A stretch of DNA of 64,000 bases from Myroides phaeus (GTDB taxonomy: Bacteria; Bacteroidota; Bacteroidia; Flavobacteriales; Flavobacteriaceae). Each line of letters begins with the position of its first letter. Position 1 is the stretch's first letter. Below the pieces are notes generated by a model. That model saw nothing but the letters and a program-made list of their open reading frames with translations. It ran no database searches and was not told where the DNA came from. Below are positions 1 to 7,860 of this stretch, one piece after another. Both the position numbers and the translations under genes were made by a program. The stretch spans positions 1,068,001 to 1,132,000 of the forward strand of contig NZ_CP047050.1 of assembly GCF_009799805.1 (NCBI RefSeq). The letters are read 5' to 3'.

Positions 1-13
1 TTACAAATATATT

Positions 14-29
14 TTTAGCTTTGTCTAAA
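14..29. promoter_or_regulatory. Possible iron-responsive operator upstream of the first TonB receptor
   Basis: The 16-mer TTTAGCTTTGTCTAAA is an interrupted palindrome (TTTAG, six bases, CTAAA) about 33 bases before the receptor start. A close relative, TTTAAATAAGTCTAAA, precedes the siderophore receptor at 16342. Sharing between two outer-membrane receptor genes suggests a metal-responsive repressor of Fur type. That is inference from pattern and context only. Confidence 0.35.
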
Positions 30-61
30 TTTTAATAATAGGTTTATATAAATATATTTTT

Positions 62-2314
62 ATGCGTATAATAAATAGTTTTTTGTTAGCCCTTGTTTGT
101 GTATTACCCACTCAAGCACAAACAATAAAAGGGAAAGTATCTTCGGGAGGAAGGCCTCTGTCTTTTGCTACCGTCGTATTAGAAGGAACAAATAAGGGTG
201 AAAACTCTGGAGAAAAGGGAGAATATATTTTTGAAAAGCTTAAAGAGGGTACTTACACAGTAAAAGCTGAGTTTGTTGGATTTAAGAAATCAACAAAAAA
301 AGTTTCTGTTAAAGAAGGCGAAGTAGTCACTGTCAATTTCTCTTTAGAAGAAGATTCAAACTTAGATGAAATTGTGATTTCTGGAACATTAAAGCCAGTT
401 TTAAAATCTGAAGCAGTCGTTCCAGTTGAAATTTATACACCAGCTTTTTTTGAAAAGAATCCAACATCAAGCTTATTTGATGCGGTACAAATGATTAATG
501 GGGTTCAACCACAACTAAATTGTAATGTTTGTAACACAGGAGATATTCATATTAATGGTATGGAAGGAGCCTATACGATGATTTTAATTGACGGAATGCC
601 AATTGTATCATCCCTTTCAACAGTTTACGGGTTATTTGGTATTCCTACTAATTTAATTGAAAGAGTAGAGGTGGTAAAAGGGCCAGCATCTTCTTTGTAT
701 GGTACAGAAGCAATGGGTGGTATTATAAATGTTATCACAAAGGATCCAGAGCACGCTGCAAAATTAAGTGTTAATGCATTTACATCTACTTGGTTAGAAA
801 ACAATTTAGACTTAGGTGCAAGTTATAAAGTAGGAAAAAAGGTAAATGGGTTATTTGGTGGAAATTATTTCAAATACGGAGAGCGAAAAGATAAAAATAA
901 TGATGGATTTACGGATGTTACCTTACAAGATCGTGTATCGTTGTTTAATAAGTTTTCTTTAAAAAGGCCAGATGACAAAGTTGCAAGTTTAGCGTTGCGT
1001 TATGTATATGAAGACCGTTGGGGAGGAGAAACTAATTGGCAACGTAAAAAGCATAGAGGAGGAGAAGAGGTTTATGCTGAAAGTATTTTCACTAATCGTT
1101 TTGAGGCAATCGGAATGTATCAATTGCCAACAACTGAGAATATTTATACTCAATTCTCGTATATCTATCATCAACAAAACTCTATGTATGGTCCAGAATC
1201 TTATGATGCAAAACAACAAGTAGCTTTTGCGCAAGCTTATTGGGATAAGAATATCGGAAACCATAGTTTGTTATTAGGAGCATCTTTTAAATACACTTAT
1301 TACGATGACAATACTCGTGCTACGGGAATTTATGACGAAAATGGTTTAGTGAAAAATGAACCAGATAACAGACCAATTCCAGGAGTATTTATTCAAGACG
1401 AATGGACTTTAAATAAACAAAATAAGTTGTTATTAGGATATCGTTTTGATTATGACAAAGATCACTATGGGATTCATTCACCACGTATTGGATATAAGTT
1501 TACACCAAATTCAAACCACACATTACGTGCAAGTTTTGGAACAGGTTTCCGCGTTGTAAATGTGTTTACAGAAGATCATAGAGCCTTAACAGGGGCAAGA
1601 GAAGTTGTGTTTGCAGAAAAGTTAGACCCAGAAAAATCATACAATGCCAATTTAAACTATACAGTTAAATTGCCAACTGATTTTGGGGTATTTAATTTTG
1701 ATATCAATGGTTTCTATACCTATTTTACAAATAAAATTGATGCAGATACGGATACAGATCAAACTAAAATTATCTATGGAAACTTAGATGGACATGCGAT
1801 ATCACAAGGGGTATCGTTAAATGTTGATGTAACATTTGACTTTCCATTGAAGTTGATGGCGGGTGCTACTTATATGGATGTGTTTAGAAAAGAAGATGGA
1901 GAACACAACCAACTTTACCACGCACCTAAATGGTCAGGAAATATTATTGCAAGTTATAATTTTGGAAGTGGATTTAGTGCAGATTTAACTGGAGATTGGA
2001 AAGGTCCGATGCGTTTGCCAAGAGTAGAAGATGATTATAGACCAGAATATTCTCCTTGGACTATGTTAGCTAATATACAAGTAACTAAGAAATTTACTAA
2101 TGGACTTGAGATTTATGGAGGAGTGAAAAACTTATTTAATACCCTTCCTAAAGAAGATACTATTGCTCGTTGGTGGGATCCATTTGGAGAACCTGGAAAT
2201 GGTGTAACACCTCCTCCTGGTCGCACAGATGTTATTTTTGAACCAAATGATTATAGTTACACACCATTACAAGGTATTCGTGGATTTATTGGTGTACGTT
2301 ACAATATTTTTTAA
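62..2314 (+). CDS. TonB-dependent outer-membrane receptor with CxxC plug motif
   Basis: The 750-residue protein is a TonB-dependent receptor, an outer-membrane beta-barrel that imports a scarce ligand using TonB energy. It has a signal peptide ending near residue 20 (LPTQAQ), a CarboxypepD_reg-like beta-sandwich (about 21-100), a plug domain (about 110-230, with IERVEVVKGPASSLYGTEA and GGIINVIT) and a barrel ending in aromatic-rich RYNIF. The plug carries C154-N-V-C157 just before GDIHINGMEG, an unusual surface CxxC that could bind a metal or form a disulfide. A thioredoxin-fold gene follows 36 bases downstream and is probably co-transcribed. The ligand is not deducible; metal, haem or corrinoid are possible. 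The upstream sequence contains a Fur-like palindrome. Confidence 0.9.
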   Translation: MRIINSFLLALVCVLPTQAQTIKGKVSSGGRPLSFATVVLEGTNKGENSGEKGEYIFEKLKEGTYTVKAEFVGFKKSTKKVSVKEGEVVTVNFSLEEDSNLDEIVISGTLKPVLKSEAVVPVEIYTPAFFEKNPTSSLFDAVQMINGVQPQLNCNVCNTGDIHINGMEGAYTMILIDGMPIVSSLSTVYGLFGIPTNLIERVEVVKGPASSLYGTEAMGGIINVITKDPEHAAKLSVNAFTSTWLENNLDLGASYKVGKKVNGLFGGNYFKYGERKDKNNDGFTDVTLQDRVSLFNKFSLKRPDDKVASLALRYVYEDRWGGETNWQRKKHRGGEEVYAESIFTNRFEAIGMYQLPTTENIYTQFSYIYHQQNSMYGPESYDAKQQVAFAQAYWDKNIGNHSLLLGASFKYTYYDDNTRATGIYDENGLVKNEPDNRPIPGVFIQDEWTLNKQNKLLLGYRFDYDKDHYGIHSPRIGYKFTPNSNHTLRASFGTGFRVVNVFTEDHRALTGAREVVFAEKLDPEKSYNANLNYTVKLPTDFGVFNFDINGFYTYFTNKIDADTDTDQTKIIYGNLDGHAISQGVSLNVDVTFDFPLKLMAGATYMDVFRKEDGEHNQLYHAPKWSGNIIASYNFGSGFSADLTGDWKGPMRLPRVEDDYRPEYSPWTMLANIQVTKKFTNGLEIYGGVKNLFNTLPKEDTIARWWDPFGEPGNGVTPPPGRTDVIFEPNDYSYTPLQGIRGFIGVRYNIF

Positions 2315-2350
2315 AAAGTTGAAACGTCAGTTAACAATATAAAATATAAA

Positions 2351-2803
2351 ATGAGAAATTTCTTTTTTTCTATGTTAGGTTTTTTTCTTGGGTTTGTCTG
2401 TATAGCACAACCCAAGGAAATTACTTTTTCTGATTTAGAAACACTGATGGAAGAAAATCCAAAACCTGTTGTTGTGTTTTTACATACAGATTGGTGTAGT
2501 TACTGTGCTTTAATGGAAAAGAAAACATTTAAAGACAGTGAAGTTGTTAAAGAATTAAATAAGGATTTCTATTATATATCTTTTAATGCTGAAACAAAAG
2601 AAGATATAAAGTTCAAAGATCACCTATTTAAGTTTAAAAAGAGAGGATTAAAATCGGGTGAACACGAACTAGCTTTAGCCTTGGGAAAACAAAATAGCTT
2701 TCCCGGATTGGTTATCCTCAATTCAAATTTAGAGATTATATATCAATATTTTTCATACTTAAAACCAAAGCAGTTGTTAAGTATTCTGAATTTAGCGAAC
2801 TAA
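2351..2803 (+). CDS. Exported thioredoxin-fold protein
   Basis: This 150-residue protein starts with a hydrophobic signal sequence (about residues 1-20, ending CIAQP) and has a thioredoxin-like fold with the redox motif W48-C49-S-Y-C52 after VVVFLHTD. A thioredoxin-type cis-proline region is plausible near NSFPGLVIL. It should act in the periplasm as a thiol reductase or oxidase. The gene follows the CxxC-bearing TonB receptor by 36 bases and precedes a terminator hairpin, so the two probably form one operon. A role in maintaining the receptor's cysteines or reducing its metal ligand is inference. The family (DUF255/thioredoxin_7-like) is otherwise general. Confidence 0.8.
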   Translation: MRNFFFSMLGFFLGFVCIAQPKEITFSDLETLMEENPKPVVVFLHTDWCSYCALMEKKTFKDSEVVKELNKDFYYISFNAETKEDIKFKDHLFKFKKRGLKSGEHELALALGKQNSFPGLVILNSNLEIIYQYFSYLKPKQLLSILNLAN

Positions 2804-2824
2804 TTTTTCTGTTACTATACTCCG

Positions 2825-2863
2825 AAAAGCCTTGTAATCATAAATTTTACAGGGCTTTTTTTT
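2825..2863 (+). terminator. Rho-independent terminator after the receptor-thioredoxin pair
   Basis: AAAAGCCTTGTAA pairs with TTTTACAGGGCTTTT with one mismatch, and a run of T follows. Confidence 0.75.
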
Positions 2864-2941
2864 GTTTTTTTGGTGTATAACTAAAAAAATAGTTTGAAAA
2901 CTAAATTATTAGTTATATGTTTGAATTATAAAATTACAAGT

Positions 2942-3304
2942 ATGGAAAAGCTAACAAATAAAGAAGAAGAGATAATGAGAATCCTTTGGAAGATTGAAAA
3001 AGGATTTGTGAATGATATTTTAGAACATGTACCAGAACCTAAACCACATTATAATACAATGTCAACATTTATTAGAATATTAGTTGATAAAGGTGTGGTT
3101 GGCTTTAAGGCTTATGGGAAGTCGCATGAATATTATCCAATTGTAAAAATGGAAGATTATCGCAAGATGTTTATGGAAGAGACAATGGAGAAGTATTTTG
3201 ACAATTCATTTAGTAACCTTGTCAATTTCTTTGTTAAAGACAAAAAGCTAAGTAAAGAAGAATTAGATGAGATTATGACTATCATCGAAAAAAACAAAAA
3301 ATAA
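2942..3304 (+). CDS. BlaI/MecI-family transcriptional repressor
   Basis: The 120-residue product is a penicillinase-repressor family winged-helix protein. It opens with MEKLTNKEEEIMRILWK, the usual start of this family, so the ATG at 2942 is preferred over an upstream TTG at 2894 that would add 16 unrelated residues. A recognition helix is expected around PHYNTMSTFIRILVDKG and the wing around GFKAYGKSHEYYP; the C-terminal helices form the dimer. The M56 protease gene follows 27 bases later. In the known BlaI/BlaR1 system the membrane protease triggers removal of the repressor. Here the regulon is unknown: the window's beta-lactamase lies about 55 kb away. Confidence 0.9.
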   Translation: MEKLTNKEEEIMRILWKIEKGFVNDILEHVPEPKPHYNTMSTFIRILVDKGVVGFKAYGKSHEYYPIVKMEDYRKMFMEETMEKYFDNSFSNLVNFFVKDKKLSKEELDEIMTIIEKNKK

Positions 3305-3331
3305 TTTATCTCAACCCAAAAAACATCGCTT

Positions 3332-5161
3332 ATGACACCTACTTTATTATATATATTAAAGGTAAATATGCTTTTGTCGATTGTGTACCTGTTTTACATT
3401 GCCTTTTTAAGAAAGGAAACTTTTGTAAAAAGTAATAGACAGTATTTTTTGATCGGAATTATTAGCAGTTTTTTATTACCTCTTATAACTGTTACAAAAA
3501 CAGTTTATGTAGAACAACAAACAGTAAACTTATCTAATCTTACAGATTTTATAGAAAATGAAGCGATAATTACAGAGCCAATCAGTTTTTGGAGTCAATT
3601 TGCAGTTGAAAAACAATTGTTTACAGTTTATCTTGTAATTACCGCTGTTTTTTTATCTTGGTTCATAACTAAAAGTTATAGGTTGTGCTCTCATATTCGG
3701 AAGTTGAATCGTAGTTCCTTAGGTAACAATGTTTTAGTAGATTATAAAACGAATGAGGCTTATTCTTTCTGGAAATGGGTGGTATTACCAAGTAATTATG
3801 GAACAATAGATCGCTTGGATGTTGTGTTAGAGCATGAATATATTCACGTGAAGCAAAAGCATAGTATAGATATTTTATTAATTGAATTAGTTAAAACATT
3901 TTTTTGGTTCAATCCAATTTTAATATTACTACAAAAAGCTATAAACCTAAATTTAGAATACATCGTAGATCAAGAAGTGAGTAAGCGAGTTGATATTTAT
4001 GACTATCAAATGACCTTAGTTCAGTTTGAGCTTGACAAAAGTAACCACATACCAATGGTTAACTCTTTTTCAACTTCTGATTTAAGGAAACGTGTATTAA
4101 TGCTAAACACACAAAAATCAACCATTATGAAAAAATTAAAATTTATTATGATTACACCTGTTATAGCAGGTTTCTTTTTCTTTTTCCAAGTTAGTGTAAA
4201 AGCAAAAGAATTAGCAAAAGCTTCTTTTGAAGAATCAGTAAGTGAGGAATTATTAAATCCTTTTGAAGTAGAAGAGAATACATATAATACGACTAAACCA
4301 GTGACTATTGCAGAAGGACAATTACAGTCTAAGCAAGAAGAAAAAAATGGTACTATTGAAGAAGTAGAAACTATAAAGTTAAAGGCAGACCAAATTAAAG
4401 ATGAGGCAGAAAGAATTCATCGTGATTTAGAAGTTCGTCATGCTGAACTTGCAGAAATGAAGAAAGGGATAATTGCCGATAATAAAAAAATAATAGAAGA
4501 GAGAAAAAGAGAGATTGCGAATAAAAGAGAAGAAATTAATGAAAGGCAAGCAAAAGAAAACGAAAAATTAAGCGCATTAGTAGAGGAGAGAAGAGCTCAA
4601 ATTGAGCAGAGAAAAAAAGAAGTTTCTGTTGAAATAAAAGCTCGAAATGAAAGACTTGAAAAAGAAAGTGCAAAAAGGCGAGCTGAAAATGAAGATCGAT
4701 TAAAGAACGTTAAAGGCAAGAAAAGAAAATTACAAGAGCAAGAACTTGATAATACAATATTTTTTCACGAAGGTAAAACATATACAAAAGAAGAGTTTTA
4801 TGCTTTAAATCTTAATCCAACTGACATAAAAGCAATTAGTTTTTATAAAAAAGAAGATGCAACTGCTAAGTTTGGAACACCGTCGGATAAGAAAGTTCTC
4901 GAGGTTTCAACGATTAAATCTTTAAGTGAAATGAAAAAAGATGGAGAACTATCTAAGTTTACTGTTGTTGCTTCAAAGCAGTCAAAAAGTGATTTTGATG
5001 GAATTATACTTGTTGATGGTGTGAAAATTAACAAAGAGGAAATGAATGAAATTAATAGTGATAGAATTGAGTCTGTGTCAGTGTTAAAAGGTGAAAAAGC
5101 TATTGGTAAATACGGTGACTTGGGCGCAAAAGGAGTTATTGAGATTGTCTTAAAAAAATAG
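3332..5161 (+). CDS. BlaR1-like M56 membrane metalloprotease with coiled coil and plug-like tail
   Basis: The 609-residue protein begins with three to four membrane segments surrounding an M56 zinc-protease domain. The zinc motif is H168-E-Y-I-H172, with a likely third ligand at E209 (NLEYIVDQE). A further membrane segment lies near residue 270-290 (FIMITPVIAGFFFFF). In place of a penicillin-binding sensor, the outer part is a charged coiled coil (about 335-470, rich in E, K and R) followed by two similar modules (about 473-530 and 554-609) that resemble TonB-receptor plug ends, such as ESVSVLKGEKAIGKYG and GVIEIVLKK. It pairs with the BlaI-like gene directly upstream. Signal and target are unknown. 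Confidence 0.85.
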   Translation: MTPTLLYILKVNMLLSIVYLFYIAFLRKETFVKSNRQYFLIGIISSFLLPLITVTKTVYVEQQTVNLSNLTDFIENEAIITEPISFWSQFAVEKQLFTVYLVITAVFLSWFITKSYRLCSHIRKLNRSSLGNNVLVDYKTNEAYSFWKWVVLPSNYGTIDRLDVVLEHEYIHVKQKHSIDILLIELVKTFFWFNPILILLQKAINLNLEYIVDQEVSKRVDIYDYQMTLVQFELDKSNHIPMVNSFSTSDLRKRVLMLNTQKSTIMKKLKFIMITPVIAGFFFFFQVSVKAKELAKASFEESVSEELLNPFEVEENTYNTTKPVTIAEGQLQSKQEEKNGTIEEVETIKLKADQIKDEAERIHRDLEVRHAELAEMKKGIIADNKKIIEERKREIANKREEINERQAKENEKLSALVEERRAQIEQRKKEVSVEIKARNERLEKESAKRRAENEDRLKNVKGKKRKLQEQELDNTIFFHEGKTYTKEEFYALNLNPTDIKAISFYKKEDATAKFGTPSDKKVLEVSTIKSLSEMKKDGELSKFTVVASKQSKSDFDGIILVDGVKINKEEMNEINSDRIESVSVLKGEKAIGKYGDLGAKGVIEIVLKK

Positions 5162-5183
5162 ATATCAGATTAAATTAGTTAGC

Positions 5184-5216
5184 AAGTGTTTTTGGTTTTC
5201 CAAAAGCACTTTTTTT
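5184..5216 (+). terminator. Terminator after the BlaI-M56 pair
   Basis: AAGTGTTTTTGG and CCAAAAGCACTT form a 12-bp stem with one G-T pair, followed by seven T. Confidence 0.7.
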
Positions 5217-5766
5217 ATGCCATATTTTTGGGTATGTCTTACTTCTTTTGTCTGTTTTTCATGTAGAGTTGGCTGTAAATGCTCGTATAATGCTATGTAA
5301 ATCATACCTTAATGCAACCATGCGTTTTACATAATTCTTATGTAAGCATTACGAGAGCATTATGGGAGCATTATGGAAGCACTATGGGAGCACTCAGAAT
5401 TAAACCATAAAAAAGTATAAAGAAAACCTTGAAATTCTCTTTATTATTGGAAGAAGTAGCAGTTTTTAAATAATAGATAATGTGTTGGGCTACAAGCTAA
5501 ACTTAATTAGCACTGTGCCCCTTTATTAATAATCTAACTATTGTAAAATGGTCTGTGCTTTTTGTTTATTAGAGCCGTTATTTGGTCATTCTAAATTATA
5601 TTCTATTCTGATAAAGGTATAAGGGGGTGGACTTATTTATGTAAGTCTGCTATAATTTATACAAGTAATCAAAAGGGATTGGATGTTCACTTAAAGTATA
5701 AAATACGCGAATTGGAATTAAATGTTTTAATTTAAATGCAGGGTTTACCATACGAGGTTATTGGCC
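5217..5766. other. Gene-free interval
   Basis: No credible coding sequence is present on either strand in this AT-rich stretch. The left part holds the 11-bp-period repeat block (5278-5396). From 5400 to 5766 I see only unstructured AT-rich sequence before the convergent end of the ABC gene. Confidence 0.7.
5278..5396. repeat. 11-bp-period inverted repeat block D
   Basis: The right side contains tandem degenerate 11-mers (GAGCATTATGG, GAGCATTATGG, AAGCACTATGG, then GAGCACTCAGA). The left side carries the same motif on the opposite strand with the same period (GCATTATACGA, GCATTTACAGC when read in reverse complement). The centre is a short palindrome, TTACATAA-TTC-TTATGTAA (5327-5345). The architecture matches the repeats at 15.9, 28.1 and 60.75 kb, but the shared TTCGG...GGCTTGT core is absent. 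Function unknown. Confidence 0.7.
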
Positions 5767-6366
5767 TTAATGTGTGATTTGAATTAAGCTTCCTTGTGTT
5801 AATTGAAATTGTTTTGTACAAACTTTTGTTAATAAATCGTGATAATGATCTACTAAGATAATGCACTTGTCTTTTGATTTATCTTGTATGATAGCCATTA
5901 GTTGTTCTTGCATAATGGGCGAAATAGCAGCAAAAGGTTCGTCTAACAAACAAAATGGTTGTGGTAGGTTGAGCACATATAGTGTCTGTAAGAATTGTTG
6001 TTCCCCTGTAGATAATTCTTTGATCTTCAAATCTAAGTGATTTAAGAAAGGCGTATCTGTTAGTTGTTCCAAAGTAAATAAGTCCTTCACCTTTAAGTTA
6101 GGAGGAAACATGAGAAATTGCGGTTTGTAAGAAAAATACTTATTTAGTTTATGCCTGTTTAAAATAACTTGATTATCAACTCGAATAAATATTTGAGTTG
6201 CTTTAATTGCCCCAAATAAAATATTGAGTAAAGTAGATTTTCCGGTACCATTGCTTCCAACAATTCCAATAATATCAGTTGTTTTTGCCGATAAACATAC
6301 ACCGTGCAATATTGTGCGATTGTCTATTTGATGGATTAAACTATCCAATTGAAATTGGTGGCTCAT
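5767..6366 (-). CDS. Small ABC transporter ATP-binding protein
   Basis: The 199-residue protein is a minimal ABC ATPase. Walker A is G37-SNGTGKST-45, the Q-loop glutamine is Q83, the signature is LSTGEQ (118-123, a variant of LSGGQ), Walker B is CLLDEP (139-144), and the switch histidine is H174. It follows an 89-residue membrane protein by a single base, so the pair forms an operon, and that protein is the obvious candidate membrane partner. No substrate-binding protein or larger permease is nearby. An export or regulatory role is possible; the substrate is unknown. Confidence 0.85.
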   Translation of the reverse strand: MSHQFQLDSLIHQIDNRTILHGVCLSAKTTDIIGIVGSNGTGKSTLLNILFGAIKATQIFIRVDNQVILNRHKLNKYFSYKPQFLMFPPNLKVKDLFTLEQLTDTPFLNHLDLKIKELSTGEQQFLQTLYVLNLPQPFCLLDEPFAAISPIMQEQLMAIIQDKSKDKCIILVDHYHDLLTKVCTKQFQLTQGSLIQITH

Positions 6367-6367
6367 A

Positions 6368-6637
6368 TTATAGTATGTTGATTAAAAAACGAATTATTCC
6401 AATAATTAGCAATGCTAAACCGTAAAGCAAAAAAACTACAAAGAAGAAGTTTACCTTATTGTTTCTCCAAAAGAAGAGCTCTTCTTTTTTAAAACTAAAG
6501 AAATACACAAGGTACATACCTATTGCAATCAAGGGGACAAAAGCAGTTAGACTAATATCCATTGTAAAACTTAAGATGATACTTATAGCTATAATAGGAA
6601 GTGCATATTGTCTTAATAGTAAGTAAAGTTTTTTCAT
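6368..6637 (-). CDS. Small hypothetical membrane protein, partner of the ABC ATPase
   Basis: The 89-residue protein is strongly hydrophobic, with about three predicted membrane segments (residues about 11-28, 29-50 and 62-88) and a short charged loop (SFKKEELFFWRNNK) between the second and third. It has no motif I recognise. Its stop codon is one base from the start of the ABC ATPase, indicating coupled expression. It is much shorter than normal ABC permeases (usually more than 200 residues), so it may oligomerise or act with an unlinked permease. The long TM-only sequence makes homology calls unreliable. Confidence 0.65.
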   Translation of the reverse strand: MKKLYLLLRQYALPIIAISIILSFTMDISLTAFVPLIAIGMYLVYFFSFKKEELFFWRNNKVNFFFVVFLLYGLALLIIGIIRFLINIL

Positions 6638-6803
6638 TATTATTATAAGTAGTTACAAAAAAGTTTGATTGCTGAAGCAATTTAGTAATGAAATATAAGA
6701 TTATGAAGATAGTAAATTATTTCCACTGCTAAATGTTTAAATAAGCATCCTCTGAATTAGTTGTAAAAATATTCTTTAGGAGCGTCTATTTAAGAGTTTT
6801 AAG

Positions 6804-6811
6804 TATATTTG
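6804..6811 (+). promoter_or_regulatory. Possible Bacteroidota -7 element (TATATTTG)
   Basis: TATATTTG matches the TAnnTTTG consensus and lies 22 bases upstream of the membrane protein at 6834. No TTG is seen at the expected -33 distance. Confidence 0.35.
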
Positions 6812-6833
6812 CCTTTAAACTAATAACATCAAT

Positions 6834-7277
6834 ATGGATTTCAGTACAATTATTAAGCAAGCACACTCAGGAGTAGCATATTTAGCGTTAATCTTCTTGT
6901 TGATCGTAGTTATCAATGCTTTTGCTGGATTAGCAGGGAAAAAAGAGTTTACAGAGAAAGACCGTAAATTAGGTTTATTCGGGTTAATCTTCACACATAT
7001 TCAATTACTTTTAGGGTTGATTTTATATTTCGTTTCGCCAATGGTACAAGGTTTTGGTGTAGCTATGAAAGATTCAACGTTAAGATTATATGCTTTAGAG
7101 CACCCATTAATTAACATTATTGCAATTGTCTTGATTACAATCGGATGGTCAAAACACAAGAAAGCGACAGATAGCAATGCTAAATTTAAGAAGTTTGCTA
7201 TTTTCTATGCATTAGGATTAATCTTGATCTTATCGAGAATTCCATGGAGTGCTTGGTTGCCAAGTATTTTCGCATAA
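6834..7277 (+). CDS. Four-helix membrane protein, cytochrome b-like family of Flavobacteria
   Basis: The 147-residue protein has four hydrophobic helices (about 14-34, 45-65, 88-108 and 120-142), joined by short basic loops. Histidines sit near membrane boundaries (H11 in IKQAHSG, one in FTHIQLLL, one in LEHPLIN), the kind of placement found in haem-binding helical bundles. Related flavobacterial proteins are often labelled cytochrome b-like, but I cannot confirm haem binding. It stands alone, with its own likely promoter and a strong terminator downstream. Confidence 0.6.
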   Translation: MDFSTIIKQAHSGVAYLALIFLLIVVINAFAGLAGKKEFTEKDRKLGLFGLIFTHIQLLLGLILYFVSPMVQGFGVAMKDSTLRLYALEHPLINIIAIVLITIGWSKHKKATDSNAKFKKFAIFYALGLILILSRIPWSAWLPSIFA

Positions 7278-7300
7278 TTCGAATAAAATTAAATGATATA

Positions 7301-7332
7301 AAAAAGGAGTCCACAATGGACTCCTTTTTTTT
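7301..7332 (+). terminator. Rho-independent terminator
   Basis: AAAAAGGAGTCCA and TGGACTCCTTTTT form a long stem followed by a T-run, just after the membrane protein. Confidence 0.9.
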
Positions 7333-7377
7333 GTGGTATGCTTCTTGCAAAATAATATCAGCTATAATAGAAATATC

Positions 7378-7860
7378 ATGAAAACATATCAATATATATT
7401 ATCAGTATTAGTAATTGTACTCCTTTCAAGTTTTGGAGGAACAACTAATGTAATTAAGGGAACTGTAAAGGCAGAAGGAACACCAGTTGTGTTAGCCGAT
7501 AGTTTACCTAATATTAACGATTCTATAGTTGATAGTGAAGAAGAAGTTGAGTTGGTTTCTGACGATACTCAAGCATCATATTACCACGATAAATTTACGG
7601 GTAGAAAAACGGCAAGCGGACAAGTATTTGATAATAGCAAATACACTGCAGCCCACAAAACACTGCCGTTTGGTACTAAGGTTAAGGTAACTAACCTAAA
7701 AAACAAACGCTTTGTTATTTTGACAATTACTGATAGAGGACCTTTTGTAAAAGGAAGAGGAATCGATATTTCTAAGAAAGCTTTTCACGATTTGACAGAT
7801 AATCATGCAAGAGGAGTACTTGATGTGAAGATTGAAAAGATTGTAGCAGAAAATGAGTAA
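7378..7860 (+). CDS. RlpA-like double-psi beta-barrel protein, first of tandem pair
   Basis: With the ATG at 7378 the product is 160 residues; a longer reading from 7333 would prefix residues upstream of the signal peptide MKTYQYILSVLVIVLLSS. After an acidic linker, the C-terminal part (about 65-155) is an RlpA-like domain: ASYYHDKFTGRKTASG, TAAHKTLPFGTKVKVTN, ITDRGPFVKGRGIDIS. RlpA proteins bind or cleave denuded glycan strands of peptidoglycan at division sites. No SPOR domain is present. The gene overlaps the next RlpA-like gene by eight bases, so the two are translationally coupled paralogues from a local duplication. Confidence 0.85.
   Translation: MKTYQYILSVLVIVLLSSFGGTTNVIKGTVKAEGTPVVLADSLPNINDSIVDSEEEVELVSDDTQASYYHDKFTGRKTASGQVFDNSKYTAAHKTLPFGTKVKVTNLKNKRFVILTITDRGPFVKGRGIDISKKAFHDLTDNHARGVLDVKIEKIVAENE

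Noticed and set aside
2942..5161. BlaI-M56 pair as regulator of the metallo-beta-lactamase
   Set aside because: The genes lie about 55 kb apart, the M56 protein lacks a penicillin-sensing domain, and such pairs in Bacteroidota commonly control other genes.
5349..5396. Possible CRISPR array from the direct repeats in block D
   Set aside because: The units are 11 bases, contiguous and degenerate, with no unique spacers and no cas genes in the window.
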